A stretch of DNA of 64,000 nucleotides from Mytilus galloprovincialis (GCF_965363235.1 NC_134850.1:30778102-30842101), one strand, 5' to 3'; positions 1 to 12,004 are shown, numbered from the stretch's first letter. Notes: generated by a model from the sequence alone, not told the origin. Numbers and translations: made by a program.

Positions 1-84
1 ATGAATGCTTGAAAGACAGAAAAAACATGATACCTAACAGAACTTCAAAAGGTTAACTATAATACTGTTGCTAAAAAATGATTC

Positions 85-366
85 TTAAAGGTAGCTACCA
101 TTTGAATTAATTTGGGGGGCTAGGACGAAATTTGAAAAAAAGGCAGGACAGAATTTTGGTTTGTAAAAGAAAAAGGGCAGAATAACCAACTCTGCAAAAA
201 AAAAGTCAGGATGGCAATTTATGTATTAAAAAAGTTGGGATAAATAAAAAAAAAAGCAGGACGGAATAGAGCAAAAAGTAAAAAGACAGGACAGAGATTA
301 GAATTATAAAAAAAAAATGCTGGACAAAATTTTTCATCCTATGCCCCGAAATCACAAAGGTGAACA
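85..366. mobile_element. Degenerate Harbinger-like MITE (family H1)
   Basis: Diverged copy of the intact element at 63517-63773. The left end carries the 'gtagctaccatttga' motif and 'ggggggctagga'; the right end carries 'tttttcatccta' followed by a decayed complement. The interior repeats an A-run followed by 'ggcagga' or 'gtcagga' about every 35-40 bases. The minus strand is open here only because the A-runs read as Phe/Leu codons; no gene is proposed. Identity rests on comparison with the 63.5-kb copy. Confidence 0.6.
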
Positions 367-906
367 GTTCAAACAAGAAAACCAACGACAAAATAAATGT
401 ACAAAAATCAGTATTTATTTTCTTGACTTCTTTTGCTCAGTTTTCTTATAGATATGTATAAACATTTTATTATATAAATATGTCCAGTCAAAATTGGAAA
501 AATTACTATAATTGCAGGTGAAGAACTGGAATCAAGAAACAAATGAATTGTTACAGTGTATGAAAAGTGCAAGTTACTTTTGTAAGTAAATTTATTGTAT
601 TTTATAAACTTAATAAAAGTGGTGGGTGCTTTGATTTTTATCTGGATTCATAATTTAACTGTGTAAAGATGGATTTTTATTTATACAAGTAATATTGAAG
701 CGATAACAAAAATTAAAAATGAAAAGTCACATGTGACCATCTGAATATTTGAAGGAAGACTTGGAAATGGAAATTAACTAAATTGGTAATTAAATTGTTA
801 TGTCAGATTAAATGGTATCAAAAGCGGTACCTAAAATGAAGTTTAAAGACACAGTTTGAGATACAAGTATGATCTTCAGAACAAATACACTCAATAAAAT
901 TTAAAC
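367..906. other. Unique AT-rich DNA, no feature seen
   Basis: No coding frame, RNA gene, repeat family member or convincing splice-site pair was recognised here. Confidence 0.5.
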
Positions 907-2910
907 TTTTTTATACGACCGCAAAATTTGAAAAATTTTTCGTCGTATATTGCTATCACGTTGGCGTCGTCGGCGTCGTCGTCGTCGTCGTCGTCGTCCG
1001 AATACTTTTAGTTTTCGCACTCTAACTTTAGTAAAAGTGAATGGAAATCTATGAAATTTTAAGACAAGGTTTATGACCACAAAAGGAAGGTTGGTATTGA
1101 TTTTGGGAGTTTTGGTCCCAACATTTTAGGAATTAGGGGCCAAAAAGGGCCCAAATAAGCATTTTCTTGGTTTTCGCACTATAACTTTAGTTTAAGTGAA
1201 TAGAAATCTATAAAATTTTGACACAAGGTTTATGACCACAAAAGGAAGGTTGGGATTGATTTTGGGAGTTTTGGTTCCAACAGTTTAGGAATTGAGGGCC
1301 AAAAAAGGGCCCAAATAAGCATTATTCTTGGTTTTCGCACAATAACTTTAGTATAAGTAAATAGAAATCAATGAAATTTTAACACAAGGTTTAGGACCAC
1401 AAAAGGAAGGTTGGGATTGATTTTTGGAGTTGACGTCACAACAGTTTATGAATTAGGGACCAAAAAGGGGCCCAAATAAGCATTATTCTTGGTTTTTGCA
1501 CCATAACTTTAGTATAAGTAAATAGAAATCTATGAAATTTAAACACAAGGTTTATGACCATAAAAGGAAGGTTGGGTTTGATTTTGGGAGTTTTGGTCCT
1601 AACAGTTTAGGAATAAGGGGCCCAAAGGGTCCAAAATTGAACTTTGTGTGATTTCATCAAAAATTGAATAATTAGGGTTCTTTGTTATGCCGAATCTAAC
1701 TATGTATGTAGATTCTTAATTTTTGGTCCCGTTTTCAAATTGGTCTACATTAAGGTCCAAAGGGTCCAAAATTAAACTTAGTTTGATTTTAACAAAAATT
1801 GAATCCTTGGGCTTATTTGATATGCTTTATCTAAATATTTACTTTGATTTTTGATTATGGGCCCAGTTTTCAAGTTGGTCCAAATGAGGATTCCATATCA
1901 AGTATTGTGCGATAGCAAGAAATTTTCAATTTGCACAGTATTGCACAATAGCAAGAAATATCTAATTGCACAATATTGTGCAATAGCAATTAATTTTCAA
2001 TTGGAGTTATCTTTCTCTGTATAGAATAGTAGTTGATAATATATGTTGGAAATTTGCCAGACATGACTATGATGTCATTTTCTATTTTTATTTGCCAATA
2101 ACTTTGTGTAAATAACTTCATTGGAAATTTGCCAATATAAAATGTTACTGATGAAGCTTTTTTTCCTTATCTTATCTAAAATGTTTTTAGATAATGTATG
2201 TTGGACATTTGCCAGACATGACTATGATGTCATTTTCTATTTTTATTTGCCAATAACTTTATGTAAATATTGAACTTCAATTTGCCAATATAAAATGTTG
2301 CTGATGAAGTTTTTTTTTATTGTTTTATACAATAAACAATGTATATTCACTTTTACTACCACCCAATCTTTACCATTCAGTGATAACAAGCACTTTATTT
2401 TACATTTTAATATTTTATGATGTATTTAAAAGAGTAGTTATTGTTGCAAACTCCATTAGAAATTTGAATTGATATCAGTTTTGGAAAAAGGGAAACAGGG
2501 ATGTGAAAAAAAGGGGGGTTGGGTTAAATTTTTCTCATTTCAGATTTCATAAATAAAAAGAAAATTTCTTCAAACATTTTTTTGAGAGGATTAATATTCA
2601 ACAGCATAGTGAATTGCTCAAAGGCAAAAAAAAACTTTTAAGTTCATTAGACCACATTCATTCTGTGTCAGAAACCTATGCTGTGTCAACTATTTAATTT
2701 TAGATTTAAAAAGTTTGATGAAATCTTTAATTGATTTGTAAAATCTTGACATTTGTTTTGTGTAAAAAAAAAACATGTAATGTCAAAAATTTGATTACAA
2801 TCCAAATTCAGAGCTGTATCACGCTTGAATGTTTTGTCCATACTTGCCCCAACTGTTCAGGGTTCGACCTCTGCGGTCGTATAAAGCTGCGCCCTGCGGA
2901 GCACCTGGTT
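907..2910 (+). mobile_element. Family A Helitron/HINE-like element, copy A1
   Basis: Begins TTTTTATACGACCGC, forms a 5' hairpin (TATACGAC at about 912 pairing with GTCGTATA at about 952), then a GTC/GGC microsatellite (961-1000). Four internal units of about 160 bp start with 'ttttcgcac' at about 1012, 1171, 1331 and 1494. Then come 'ggtccaaagggtccaaaatta' blocks, 'ttgcacagtattg' dyad units and a long AT-rich part. It ends with TGCGGTCGTATA, a small hairpin in 'gctgcgccctgcggagc' and CTGGTT. The 12-base 3' motif is the exact complement of the 5' end. No ORF for a Rep/helicase is present, so it is non-autonomous. Other copies: 24352, 29132, 41511 and, much older, 9003. Confidence 0.7.
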
Positions 2911-2950
2911 TTCTTTGCAGTTTATGTTGTGCTAATTTGAGTGTGACTTT

Positions 2951-3240
2951 TAAAAGCACAAAGGCTGGTAAAAAAAGGGTTGGGCAGATCACTCACACAT
3001 GCATCTGGTTACCGCAGTACATTCCCACACATTTGTATGCATTATATGTGGATCTCTTCTGTGGTTGTGACTGTTCAGTAATATTTTTTTGTTTCATTTT
3101 TAAAAGCACAAAGACTGTTGAAAAAATAGCGGGGCAGATCACTCACACATCTAATTACCACAGTAACCCTGCCACACAATTGCATGCCAATCTGGATCTC
3201 TTCTGTGGTTGTGGCTGTCTAGTAATATTTATTTAAGTCT
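2951..3240 (+). repeat. 150-bp tandem duplication
   Basis: Two direct copies begin at 2951 and 3101 ('taaaagcacaaag'), each containing 'gcagatcactcacacat' and 'ggatctcttctgtggttgtg'. They follow A1 directly. The open frames across this segment arise from the duplication and show no recognisable protein similarity. Confidence 0.7.
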
Positions 3241-3429
3241 AGCTGTTTATAAATTTTTGTATCTATTTGTGGGGGTTTATGGTTGTCTCATTTAATGCTA
3301 TTAATGTCATCTTTGTCCAATATCGTTTTGGACAAGTATTATATATACAATGATAACATGACAATAAATGTCATATGACTGTCATGTTTAAGGTAAAGGT
3401 TGTCGTGTTTAAGGTAAAGGTGGCCATCA
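3241..3429. other. Spacer with a short duplicated motif
   Basis: Contains 'tgtttaaggtaaaggt' twice in a row (about 3385-3420). Nothing else is recognised. Confidence 0.4.
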
Positions 3430-4290
3430 GGTCTGGCGACCAGGAAGCTTCATGGCATACTATTTACATGCACTGTATGAGCAATAACTAATTTGTTCTT
3501 GTTTTTAGCTCACCTGGTCGATATGCCTATGCAAGCTTTTGTCCGGAGACCAGAAAGCTTTATGGTAAAGTATTTACATGCATTGTATGAGCAATGAAAA
3601 CAATGTTCTTGGTTTCAGCTCACCTGGTCCATAGGCCCATGTGAGCTTTTGTCTGGAGACCAGGAAGCTTTATGGCATATACTTTACTTGCATTGTATGA
3701 GCAATTACAAATTTGTTCTTGTTTTTAGCTCACCTGGTCCATAGGCCTATGTGAGATTTTGTCTGGAGACCAGGAAGCTTTATGGCATATGTATTTACAT
3801 GCATTGTATGAGCAATGAAAACAATGTTCTTGATTTCAGCTCACCTGGTCCAAGACCCATGAGAGCTTTTGTCTGGAGACTAGGAAGCTTCATGGCATAT
3901 GTATTTACATGCATTGTATGAGCAATGAAAACAATGTTCTTGATTTCAGCTCACCTGGTCCAAGGCCCATGAGAGCTTTTGTCTGGAGACTAGGAAGCTT
4001 CATGGCATATGTATTTACGTGCATTGTATGAGCAATGAAAACAATGTTCTTGGTTTCAGCTCACCTGGTCCAAGGCCCGTAAGAGCTTTTGTCTGGAGAC
4101 CAGGAAGCTTCATGGCATAGTATTTACATGCATTGTATGAGCAATAACACATTTGTTCTTGGTTGTGACTTACCTGGTCCAAGGCCCATGAAACCTTTGT
4201 CTGTAAACTAGGAAGCTTCATGGCATAGTATTTACTTGCATGGTATGAGCAATACCACATTTGTTCTTGGTTGTGGCTCACCTCTGCTGC
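3430..4290 (+). repeat. 110-bp tandem array built from the 5' end of a family B element
   Basis: Eight starts of '(a)gctcacctgg' occur at 3507, 3617, 3727, 3838, 3948, 4058, 4168 and about 4275, a near-constant 110-bp period. Each unit also contains 'tctggagaccaggaagctt', 'catggcat' and 'gcattgtatgagcaa'. The AGCTCACCTGG...GAGCTTTT part matches the hairpin start of family B. A partial unit precedes the first start. Minus-strand frames through the array are open by chance of the unit sequence. Confidence 0.85.
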
Positions 4291-4441
4291 TGAGTGAGTT
4301 TTTGCCATCACTTTGATCCAATCATCATTTGAGTGTCTAGTTCAATAAGTCCCACGCCAAAAAATTGCCTTGATGGTCCATCTTAAAGGCCTTTTCACCA
4401 TCCTGAATCTGCAACTGATTCAAGCTCTTTGGAGCCTCTAG
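3507..4441 (+). mobile_element. Family B element copy B4, with 5' end amplified
   Basis: The 110-bp array leads into a short core, and the 3' side ends in 'gctctttggagcctctagttt'. This matches the terminal hairpin (GGCTCT..AGAGCC) and CTAG-TTT end of copy B1 at 17411. The usual GTCC microsatellite and 502-bp internal units are missing. This is either a deletion derivative or a related family sharing both ends. Confidence 0.55.
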
Positions 4442-4710
4442 TTTCATATGTCTTATATCTAAAGATTTTAAATAGATTTAGAGAAGTCTGAAAAAGCACA
4501 TTATATATTCTGATATTTTATTTTTAAATTCTATTGTTTAGCTTTCTTTCTATTCACACAAAATTGTATTTAAATTAAAAGGATTTAACACCTATTCCTC
4601 CATCCAAAAGAATGAACCATATTTGCTGTTTAAGGTTGATAGAAGTCTGAATTGAAAAACAATAGAATTTTAACACTTTGCCAAAATGAAGTTAATATGA
4701 TACTTCTTTT

Positions 4711-4960
4711 TTACAGCTAATTTCCTAATTCATATAGGGTAAGACTTGGTTAGCTTGCTTGCTTTGTTTGTATATTGACAATAGTAATTGTGATAACGTC
4801 CAATCAAATTTAAATATAATATATACAGTTTAAAATGTGCATATTTATAATGTTTCAAGATGTCAATGTTAATTACAAAGCTTGAATTAACATTTATACA
4901 AACAAAACAAGCAAGTCAACCAAACATTTGTCTTGCTAGCATTATGAAAAGAGCTGTAAA
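4711..4960. mobile_element. Palindromic MITE (family P1)
   Basis: Long imperfect inverted repeat. The left arm (TTACAGCT, then 'tttcctaat' and 'agcttgcttgctttgtttgtat', 4711-4775) is answered by 'atacaaacaaaacaagcaagtcaacc' and 'AGCTGTAA' (about 4897-4959). A single end of the same family lies at 28160-28235. No ORF. Typical of a non-autonomous DNA transposon; superfamily not assigned because the target duplication is ambiguous. Confidence 0.6.
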
Positions 4961-5035
4961 TATAAGAAAAAGCTTGTGTTACAGAAACAAGGAAATGTTT
5001 GGTTTATGTCACTGAGGCATCAACCCACTGACATG

Positions 5036-5340
5036 AATAATCAAGAGAGTTGAAGAGACATCTCGACAGCCTCAACCTTTCTACACTAAACAGATGTCTG
5101 CACAATATATCAATCTTTATTAAAATCATCCTGCATATAAAAAAATTGTAAATAATGTTAATGATCTGTCATGAACACCAAATTATCCAAATGAAAACAT
5201 TAGGGTATGACAAGAGACAATCACTGCATGACAGGTTCCTTATTAGGAATGGATAATCAAAAGAGTTGAAGAGACATCTCGACAGCCTCAACCTTTCTAC
5301 ACTAAACAGATGTTTGCCCAGTATATCAATCTTTGTGGAC
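5036..5340 (+). repeat. Direct duplication of an ~85-bp block, 216 bp apart
   Basis: The block containing 'gttgaagagacatctcgac', 'agcctcaacctttctacac' and 'taaacagatgt' occurs at 5049 and again at 5265 with very few differences. The DNA between the copies looks unique. Confidence 0.75.
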
Positions 5341-7046
5341 ATACACATATAAGGTGTGGTTATAACTTAGATTTAAATTGGTTCTTATCAATCCCATTCT
5401 AATGAGGAAAGCAACTTTTGCATTGGTTCTAATCATTCTCATGGCCACAGACCACATATCAGTTCTTGATAACGTTTTGCATCATTAAAAAAATTGCACC
5501 ATGCACTTTTGTCATTTTTTTTGTGTCCAAATATATATCCAAAATTCAGAAAGATTGAACCAATCACTTTTACAAATTTAGCCAATACACATCCATACCC
5601 CTATTGACAAGTCAAGAGATGTTAAGAAAACTGTGAATATTACCTTTTTGCACTTGGCCTAATATCAAAATCAGTTTAAATACAACATCCAAAAATTTAT
5701 TTTACCTCTCTTCTTTCATTTCCACCAAAAAAAAATTAAGAAATGAGTGAGGAAGGGAAAGAAAAAAAATAAGGAAAAATACACTCTAATTAAAAGGAAC
5801 TATATTCGTGGACAATGAAAAGCGGGGTCATTAATTGTGGTCTTGGGCCTATTATTCTAAAGAGGAATACTATTTTTTTGGCATTGGTTCTCATCCATTT
5901 AATTCTAAAAGAGGAATTCAGCTTCATAAGGATTGGATTTTGCAGAACTTTCTGGAACTAGTGTTTTTTCTTTTTGTTTCATAATTTTTACTTGTTGAAT
6001 TTGAAAAGACATTTATTAGGATGATTAAATTGTTATTTGTCAATTTCCTGTCAAAAACAGATAGGTGTATTGACTCAGATATTTGTGGGAGGTAGATTTT
6101 GATAATTTTGGTCTAGTGGGGGTTTAGGAAGGATATTAAAACTGGAGAGGAGTAAAAATATTGGTCTCTTAATTTAAAAACCGCAACCAGAAACTTTTTA
6201 GAGTTGAACATTTTTTTTTAGAAGAATTGAATTTTATGGTGAATTAATAAAATATTTTTTTTAAGCGATTAAATGAAAATTAGAACTTCTCCCTTGATCA
6301 CAGGAAGTGAAGTAAAATTATGCAAATTTTTCTCCAAAGACAACTTAAATACATGTCCCTGAAGACAAGTGAAAAGTCATAAATCTTGCAATTTGTTATC
6401 ATCATGTTGTACAATTAACATGATAGATATCAATTTAACCTTCATTTACGTAATAAATCATTCCTACTTACATTTGTAAATCAAAATAAGGGGAGTTAAC
6501 TTCTTTTGTACCAGTTGTATTTTGTGCAATCGGATGAAAATCTTATTGTATATATGATAAATTATGATAAATGTTTTTTTAATTTATCTGCAATCAGTTT
6601 AAAAAAAATGTTCTTGGTGGTAACTAGAAAGTGCATGGTGGGACTTCTAAACTTAAAAAAGTCAGTTGTACTTTAGCAATGTTTAGAATGTTTTTCTCTT
6701 AAATTCCTTTGACAAAGTTCTTTATGACACACTGACCATGGGATATTGAAATGTTCTTTTTAAATTATCATGGGAGTTTTGGCCCTCGGAAGTGAAAAAA
6801 ATATGTGGCAAGTGGACAATGGTCTAGTATAGGATCTTTGAATTACATGTATTAAATTCCATAAAATCATTATGGGATAACCATTTAACTCTTAACGGGG
6901 CTGGGTTATGGTTTCTTTTCTGTAAAATATACTTAACTTTAAAATTTTTGAAAATAAAATATTTTGGTCAGGCACAGTGAAAAAAAATTCTGATTTTTAA
7001 GCAGTTGCCACTAGCAACTTGTCTCGGAAAATCAAATTCGTATATC

Positions 7047-7075
7047 CCTTAATATAACACTGTGTTATATTAAGG
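7047..7075. repeat. 29-bp near-perfect palindrome
   Basis: CCTTAATATAACAC, one central T, then the exact complement. The flanks extend the symmetry imperfectly (GTATA...TATAC). No transposon body is visible around it. Confidence 0.85.
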
Positions 7076-7913
7076 TATACCGGATTTTTTTTCAGAGGGA
7101 AGTGCCTGAGGGAGTTGCCTCTTAATTGAATGTAAAATTCATGAAAAAAGTTTTTACGCTTTGTGCACTGCTTAAAAAAAAAAAGTACTTTGATGCTGGT
7201 CTGAAACCCCCAAAAAATCAGAATGAAAAAAAATATTATCTTATATTTTTTTTTGTTTGATTTATCTCTAGGTAGTAACAGGTCAAGAAGAAACCAGTTT
7301 AAAACCATAGAGGAAGATACCAGTCCAACATTAGCAACATTATGCTTGAGATAAAAATTATATCAGCTGTTTCACATACGAACATGGTTTTGTGGTGGGA
7401 AAAAGGTATCGAGATGGATGGAAGAGAGTTTTTTGGGACATCAGGTATTGAGCCTTTATTTTTACAGGAATACATGGTTGACACTTGGTAGGAATCAGGA
7501 ATTGATGAATATTTTTTTTAGTATCAAGGAAAAAAATTGCTTTATCTTTTTGAGAATTCAGGATTCAGCTTTTATTTTTCTTGGAATTCAAGAACACACC
7601 CTCTTCTCCCCAACCTTCCATTGCTAAATCAAGAATACCTTATGTGTTTGAAAAATATTTGAGAATTTGTTTTTTATACCAAATCAGGGTCTTCATTCAC
7701 TTTGTCAGTTTGTAACTGAAACATACATTTAATGATATAGAATGATTTGATATTTCGTGGTGTACCTTATTTGTTTTAGTGGAATCTACAAAATAACCAA
7801 CTTATGAACTGCTAAACAATTTCTTCCTGTTTGTCAATACTATGAATTTGTCCGAGTATGTCTGAATATTTAATTTTCCGTCAATTTCTAAAAACGATTA
7901 AGGGTACTCTACC

Positions 7914-7966
7914 TGTTTTTGGGTCAAGGTAATGTTTTTGGGTCAAGGTAATGTTTTTGGGTCTGG
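7914..7966 (+). repeat. 19-bp unit repeated three times
   Basis: Unit 'gtttttgggtcaaggtaat'. The last copy diverges to 'gggtctggg'. Confidence 0.85.
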
Positions 7967-8474
7967 GTCGTTCAATGCTGTGCACTAACAGACTAAACAT
8001 GTACGTAAGTTTTGATGAATGGGTGTTTAGGAAATTAACACAGGACGTTCCAAAAACACCTGGAACTAAACGTGAAGAAACTTGACATTTCTATTAGTAT
8101 TCAACAATAATCTGATTTTGTTCATGTCCTCAAGCGACTTACTTACTTGTAATTTCCAATTTGCGTTTCATTAATTTATTCTGTAATTATTTCATGAAAG
8201 TTGAATTACTAGGGATTAATAAGATGTATTTTTTTTTTTAAAAGAAGAGACGAAAAATAAAATTTGAAAGTATAAATAAAACATTTCAAGAAGGGTTTTA
8301 TTTTCTTGTAAAATCAGTACTAACTGCTAAATTGATCTGTTATTAATTTTGCAGATTACACCGAATTATCAGATGTGAATCCAGGATTTTTGAAATAGGA
8401 AGCCCTTAACTAGGCAGCATTTAGAGTTGGACACATAATAGTCTATGCATATAACATATGTGTTGCTTTTTCTT

Positions 8475-8491
8475 TGGGGGGGGGGGGGGGT
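8475..8491 (+). repeat. Poly-G run
   Basis: About 16 uninterrupted G residues, then TGTC. Similar G or C runs occur at about 10117 and 20861. Confidence 0.9.
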
Positions 8492-9490
8492 GTCAGCCCC
8501 TGGGAGAAAGAAGCCTTAAGACAATAAAAGTTGTCATTATAACGTCTTCCCTTGTGCAAAAAGAGCAACATGGAGTAACTTACATAATTTCAACCTTTTG
8601 AAGTACGATCCAATATTCACGTACAGTTTAAGTTATATAATTTACTAGATCATCAAATGTCAGAGGATTCATATATGTAATGAAGTTTTGATTGATTTAA
8701 ATGACCTTCATTCAAGCAGTTTAAATAGTCACTAATTAAAATTGTAGTTCCTTTTGATTTTAAAACATAAAATCTTTAAAATAAATAATATGAGTCTTTT
8801 TTAAGCTATTGTTTAAGAGAAAATCTGTTGAACTGTTAAACTTTTGTACACATTTTGTTGTGGTTGTCAAATTAAAAAAAAAAAAAAAAAAATAAAAAAA
8901 TAATAAAAGTACCAGTCCTTATTGCAAACCAGTAATTGTGATAAAATGAGATGATCCATATTTTAAGGGGATGGGAGATTATGCAACAATATTATGGATT
9001 GTGTTTTTATAATACCACAAAATTTATTTTTAGATTTATGATAGTATGATGTTGTCATTGTCTGAGTCGTCAGCATCGTCCAATGACAGATTGGTTTCTG
9101 GACAATAACTTAAGTTTAAGTGAATGGATCTCTATGAAATTTTTAAGAAGGTTCAATACAAAAGGAAGGTTGGGATTGGTTTTGGGGATGAAGGTGCCAA
9201 ACTTTTAGGAATTAGGGACCCAAAAGGGGCCCAAAAACACGCATTTTCTAGTTTCAGGATAATAACTTGTGTAGAAGTATTTTGATTGTGCTGAAATTGT
9301 ACCACAATTTTTAATACCACAAGTAGAAGGTTAGGATTCATTTTAGGGGTTATGGGTCCAACAGTTTAGGAATTAAGGGCCAAAAAGGAGCAGAAAAGAA
9401 TCATTTTTCTAGTTTCCAGACAATAACTTGTGTGTCAGTGTATGGATATCTCTGACATTGTACCACTAGGTTCCAAACAATAAAGGGAAG

Positions 9491-9900
9491 TAGTGATATT
9501 GTTTGCCTTATATTAGTGGAGAATAAAGGCTTTTTCCCCTGGAGAAGAATCACAATTTGAAAAAAAATGGCTTAAAATTATTCCCAAAAAGACAACTTTT
9601 TTCCCAAACAGTGCAGTCTCAGTAGTAATTTTGCATGAATACAAACTGAAAAACACACATTGAAACAGTTTTCTTGCCTAAAATGACTATATGTGCACAT
9701 TTGAGGGTCTATTTATGTATCATCACTGACACAATGGGGTCTTATTTTAAAATAGAGTTTGACTCTTGAAAATGGGTCTGTAAATTGAAGTTTCAGTCAA
9801 ATCATGTTTTATTTTAAATTTCCCAATTTGATGAAAATGACTCTTATTTTCCCCATAAAAAAGGGTAGAGGTAGTTTTGAAAAAAGCCAACAATATCACT
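9491..9900. mobile_element. ~410-bp MITE nested in A5, with 6-bp target duplication
   Basis: Terminal inverted repeats AGTGATATTGTTTGCC (from 9492) and GGCCA-like 'gccaacaatatcact' (9886-9900). The host motif GGGAAG flanks it on both sides (9485-9490 and 9901-9906). Removing the element restores the family A phrase 'aaagggaagg..ttggga'. No coding capacity. Superfamily not assigned. Confidence 0.7.
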
Positions 9901-10116
9901 GGGAAGGCTTGGATTGAGTTTGGGGTTAATTGCCCCAAACATGTAGGAATTAGGGGCCAATAAAGGACTGAAAACAAGCATTTTTCTAGTTTCCAGACAA
10001 TAACTTGTGTTTAGGTGAATGGATCACTCTGAAATTGTACTACAAGATTCCAAACTACTAAAGATTGGGATTGAAAGGCTGGGTTATTTCTCCAAGATTG
10101 GTTTCCAAAAGTTGGG

Positions 10117-10131
10117 GGGGGGGGGGGGGGG
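10117..10131 (+). repeat. Poly-G run inside A5
   Basis: Uninterrupted run of about 16 G residues after 'aaaagtt'. Confidence 0.85.
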
Positions 10132-10629
10132 ATTTTAAATTCCAATTTTTGAAGGGATATTTTTTTCAAAATTTTTCAAATTTCTAATTTTTGAAAAGTT
10201 TTTGAAACAGTATTGCGAAAAAAAATTGTAAGTTTTTTGACCACATTTATTTTGTGTCAGAAGCCTATATAATGTCAAAAATTGGATCACAATTCCAATT
10301 TAGACAGTACAAGGTTGAATATTGTGTCAAAATTTGCCCCAACTGTTCATTGTTCGACTTCTGCAGTCGTATCAGGCTGGGCTAATGGTTAAAAAAGAAC
10401 TTCGATATATTGGGTCAATGTTCAATAATAGTTTGAACTTAAATATATTTTGTTACTTTTAACTTGGGTCATAATTCTTATCTTGAATATACAATTACAA
10501 ATAGAAATGAGAAAGAATACTAACAATAACTTGATTTTTTTAAAATTTAAATCGTAAAGCATGGTGTATAGGAGACACGTCTTACAAATGTAGATGTGTT
10601 TCAAAATATATGTCAAACAAACATGTTTT

Positions 10630-10690
10630 CTGCTATTTGGTCGGGCTGTTGTCTCTTTGACACATTCCCCATTTCCAGTCTTAATTTTAT
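10630..10690 (-). repeat. Fragment of interspersed repeat R2
   Basis: Short minus-orientation piece with 'gttgtctctttgacacattc' and 'cccatttcca', matching the longer R2 copies at 45240, 57322 and 62425. Confidence 0.55.
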
Positions 10691-10869
10691 ATAATCCATT
10701 ATCAATCTATCAATTCCAATCTTTTTTATTCAAGTTTTTATTTATCAAAAAGTCTACTGAAGCCCTCAGGTATGTCCTTTTCACACATTGGTCTTTTAAC
10801 ACAACAAGTTAATTTCAACACTTACAAATTCTAACTCAATATACTGGTAATCCAAACCTATGTCCGTTC

Positions 10870-11128
10870 ATTTAGATATAGGAAGATGTGGTGTGAGTCT
10901 GTTCGTCACTTCTTTTGTCTGTCTGTCCTGCTTCAGGTTTTTTTTGGTCAGGGCAGTTTTTGATGAGGATGAAGTTTAATCAACTTGAAACTTAGTTCAC
11001 ATGTTCCCTATATGATCTTTCTAATTTTAATGCCAAATTAGAGTTTTGACCTTAATTTCATGGTCCACTGAACATAGAAAATAAAAATCCAAGTAGGGAA
11101 TCCATGTACTATGGACACATGCTTGTTA
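10870..11128 (+). mobile_element. Chimeric R1 start joined to a family D element (copy D4)
   Basis: The first 28 bases read 'atataggaagatgtggtgtg', the standard start of repeat R1. They switch at about 10898 to the TCTG/TCGT tract and core of family D ('gcttcaggtt', 'gtagtttttgatga'-like, 'cttgaaacttagt', 'acatgttccctat'), ending with the D 3' hairpin 'atgtactatggacacat' and CTTG-TT. The D 5' hairpin is absent. Confidence 0.6.
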
Positions 11129-11239
11129 GTTTTTTGTTTTTTTTTGCCATAAGTCTCTTCAACTTATGACATTTGATTTTCACTTTGGAATTTTTCGCCT
11201 CTATTTTATGATATCCCAGAAGGTAACAGGTATAACTTT

Positions 11240-11457
11240 TTTATTTTGTAGATTAATTTTTTTTGTGGGGGTTCCATTTTTTTGTGGATTTAGGAAAACT
11301 TTTCATGGATATTAAATTAGTAGTTTTGGCAAAGACTGCATAATGATACATTCCTTTAAAATATTTTTTATTTGTTGAACATATAAATTCATGGTTCCCC
11401 TGTTCCAAAGAAATCCATGAACATTGGTATCCAACAAATATTAATGAATCCACGGTA
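11240..11457. mobile_element. Diverged MITE, family M2 (CTGTGGATTCA ends)
   Basis: Inverted ends 'tgtagattaatttttttt' (left) and 'aatattaatgaatccacggta' (right), with internal 'ttcatggttcccctgttcc' and 'tccatgaacattggtatcc'. The better copy is at 45418-45630. Confidence 0.55.
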
Positions 11458-12004
11458 AGTAATTTATTTTTTTATAGACCCCACATGATTTGGTTACAGG
11501 GCATATGAATGGATTTGATTTTGACAAAACATGTATTAAATCAATCACATTATGAATTGTTATTAAGATAAATTGTACCAATAAAGTATATGTATTTATA
11601 TGTACAAATAAGAAAATTATGTAAAGAGACCTTATAATTGAAGGTTATACAGAAAAGTATAAAAAAAGGTCATGAAAGAGAAGCTTTATGAAATACTAAA
11701 ACAGAGCAGGTATGAATAAATATATAGCAAGAAAGCTAAGATATTCTTTATTGTTCTCCTGGCCCCAAAGGAAGGATGGGGACAGATTAATGTCTTACTC
11801 TTCATCCATGTTTACTTCCGTCCCATAAAATTTTGTTCAGATTTTCAGCAGGAACTTCTTATCAGAGCTTTTTGAGAGTTGTAATTGTTGGCATAACAGA
11901 GTTACTTCCCTTTCAAAACAAGAAAATAATCTGAAAGGATTCAAGGACGGAAAAATTGATACATGTAATGAACGATTGAAATAAATCCATAAAACAAATT
12001 GCTC
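11458..12004. other. Unique AT-rich DNA, no feature seen
   Basis: No repeat, RNA gene or coding exon recognised. Confidence 0.45.

Larger units (their letters stand above)
5341..9002. other. Long AT-rich stretch without recognisable genes
   Basis: No credible coding frame. Notable items are a 29-bp palindrome (7047-7075), a 19-bp unit three times (7914-7966) and a G-run (about 8475-8491). The short ORFs here are isolated, lack homology I recognise and have homopolymer-driven composition. Confidence 0.45.
9003..10392 (+). mobile_element. Old, diverged family A element, copy A5
   Basis: Shares the A order: 'tttttataataccacaaaat' start, degraded GTC tract near 9060, internal units with 'ggaaggttgggattg' and 'ttaggaattaggg', and a 3' part with 'gccccaactgttca', 'cgacttctgcagtcgta' and 'tcaggctgg'. 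The 5' hairpin and the CTGGTT end are decayed. It is interrupted by a separate MITE at 9491-9900, which makes A5 the older of the two. Confidence 0.6.

Noticed and set aside
206..391. Phe/Leu-rich minus-strand ORFs (also 63523-63738), resembling membrane proteins
   Set aside because: A-runs of MITE H1 read as Phe on the other strand; no start context or conservation of frame between copies.
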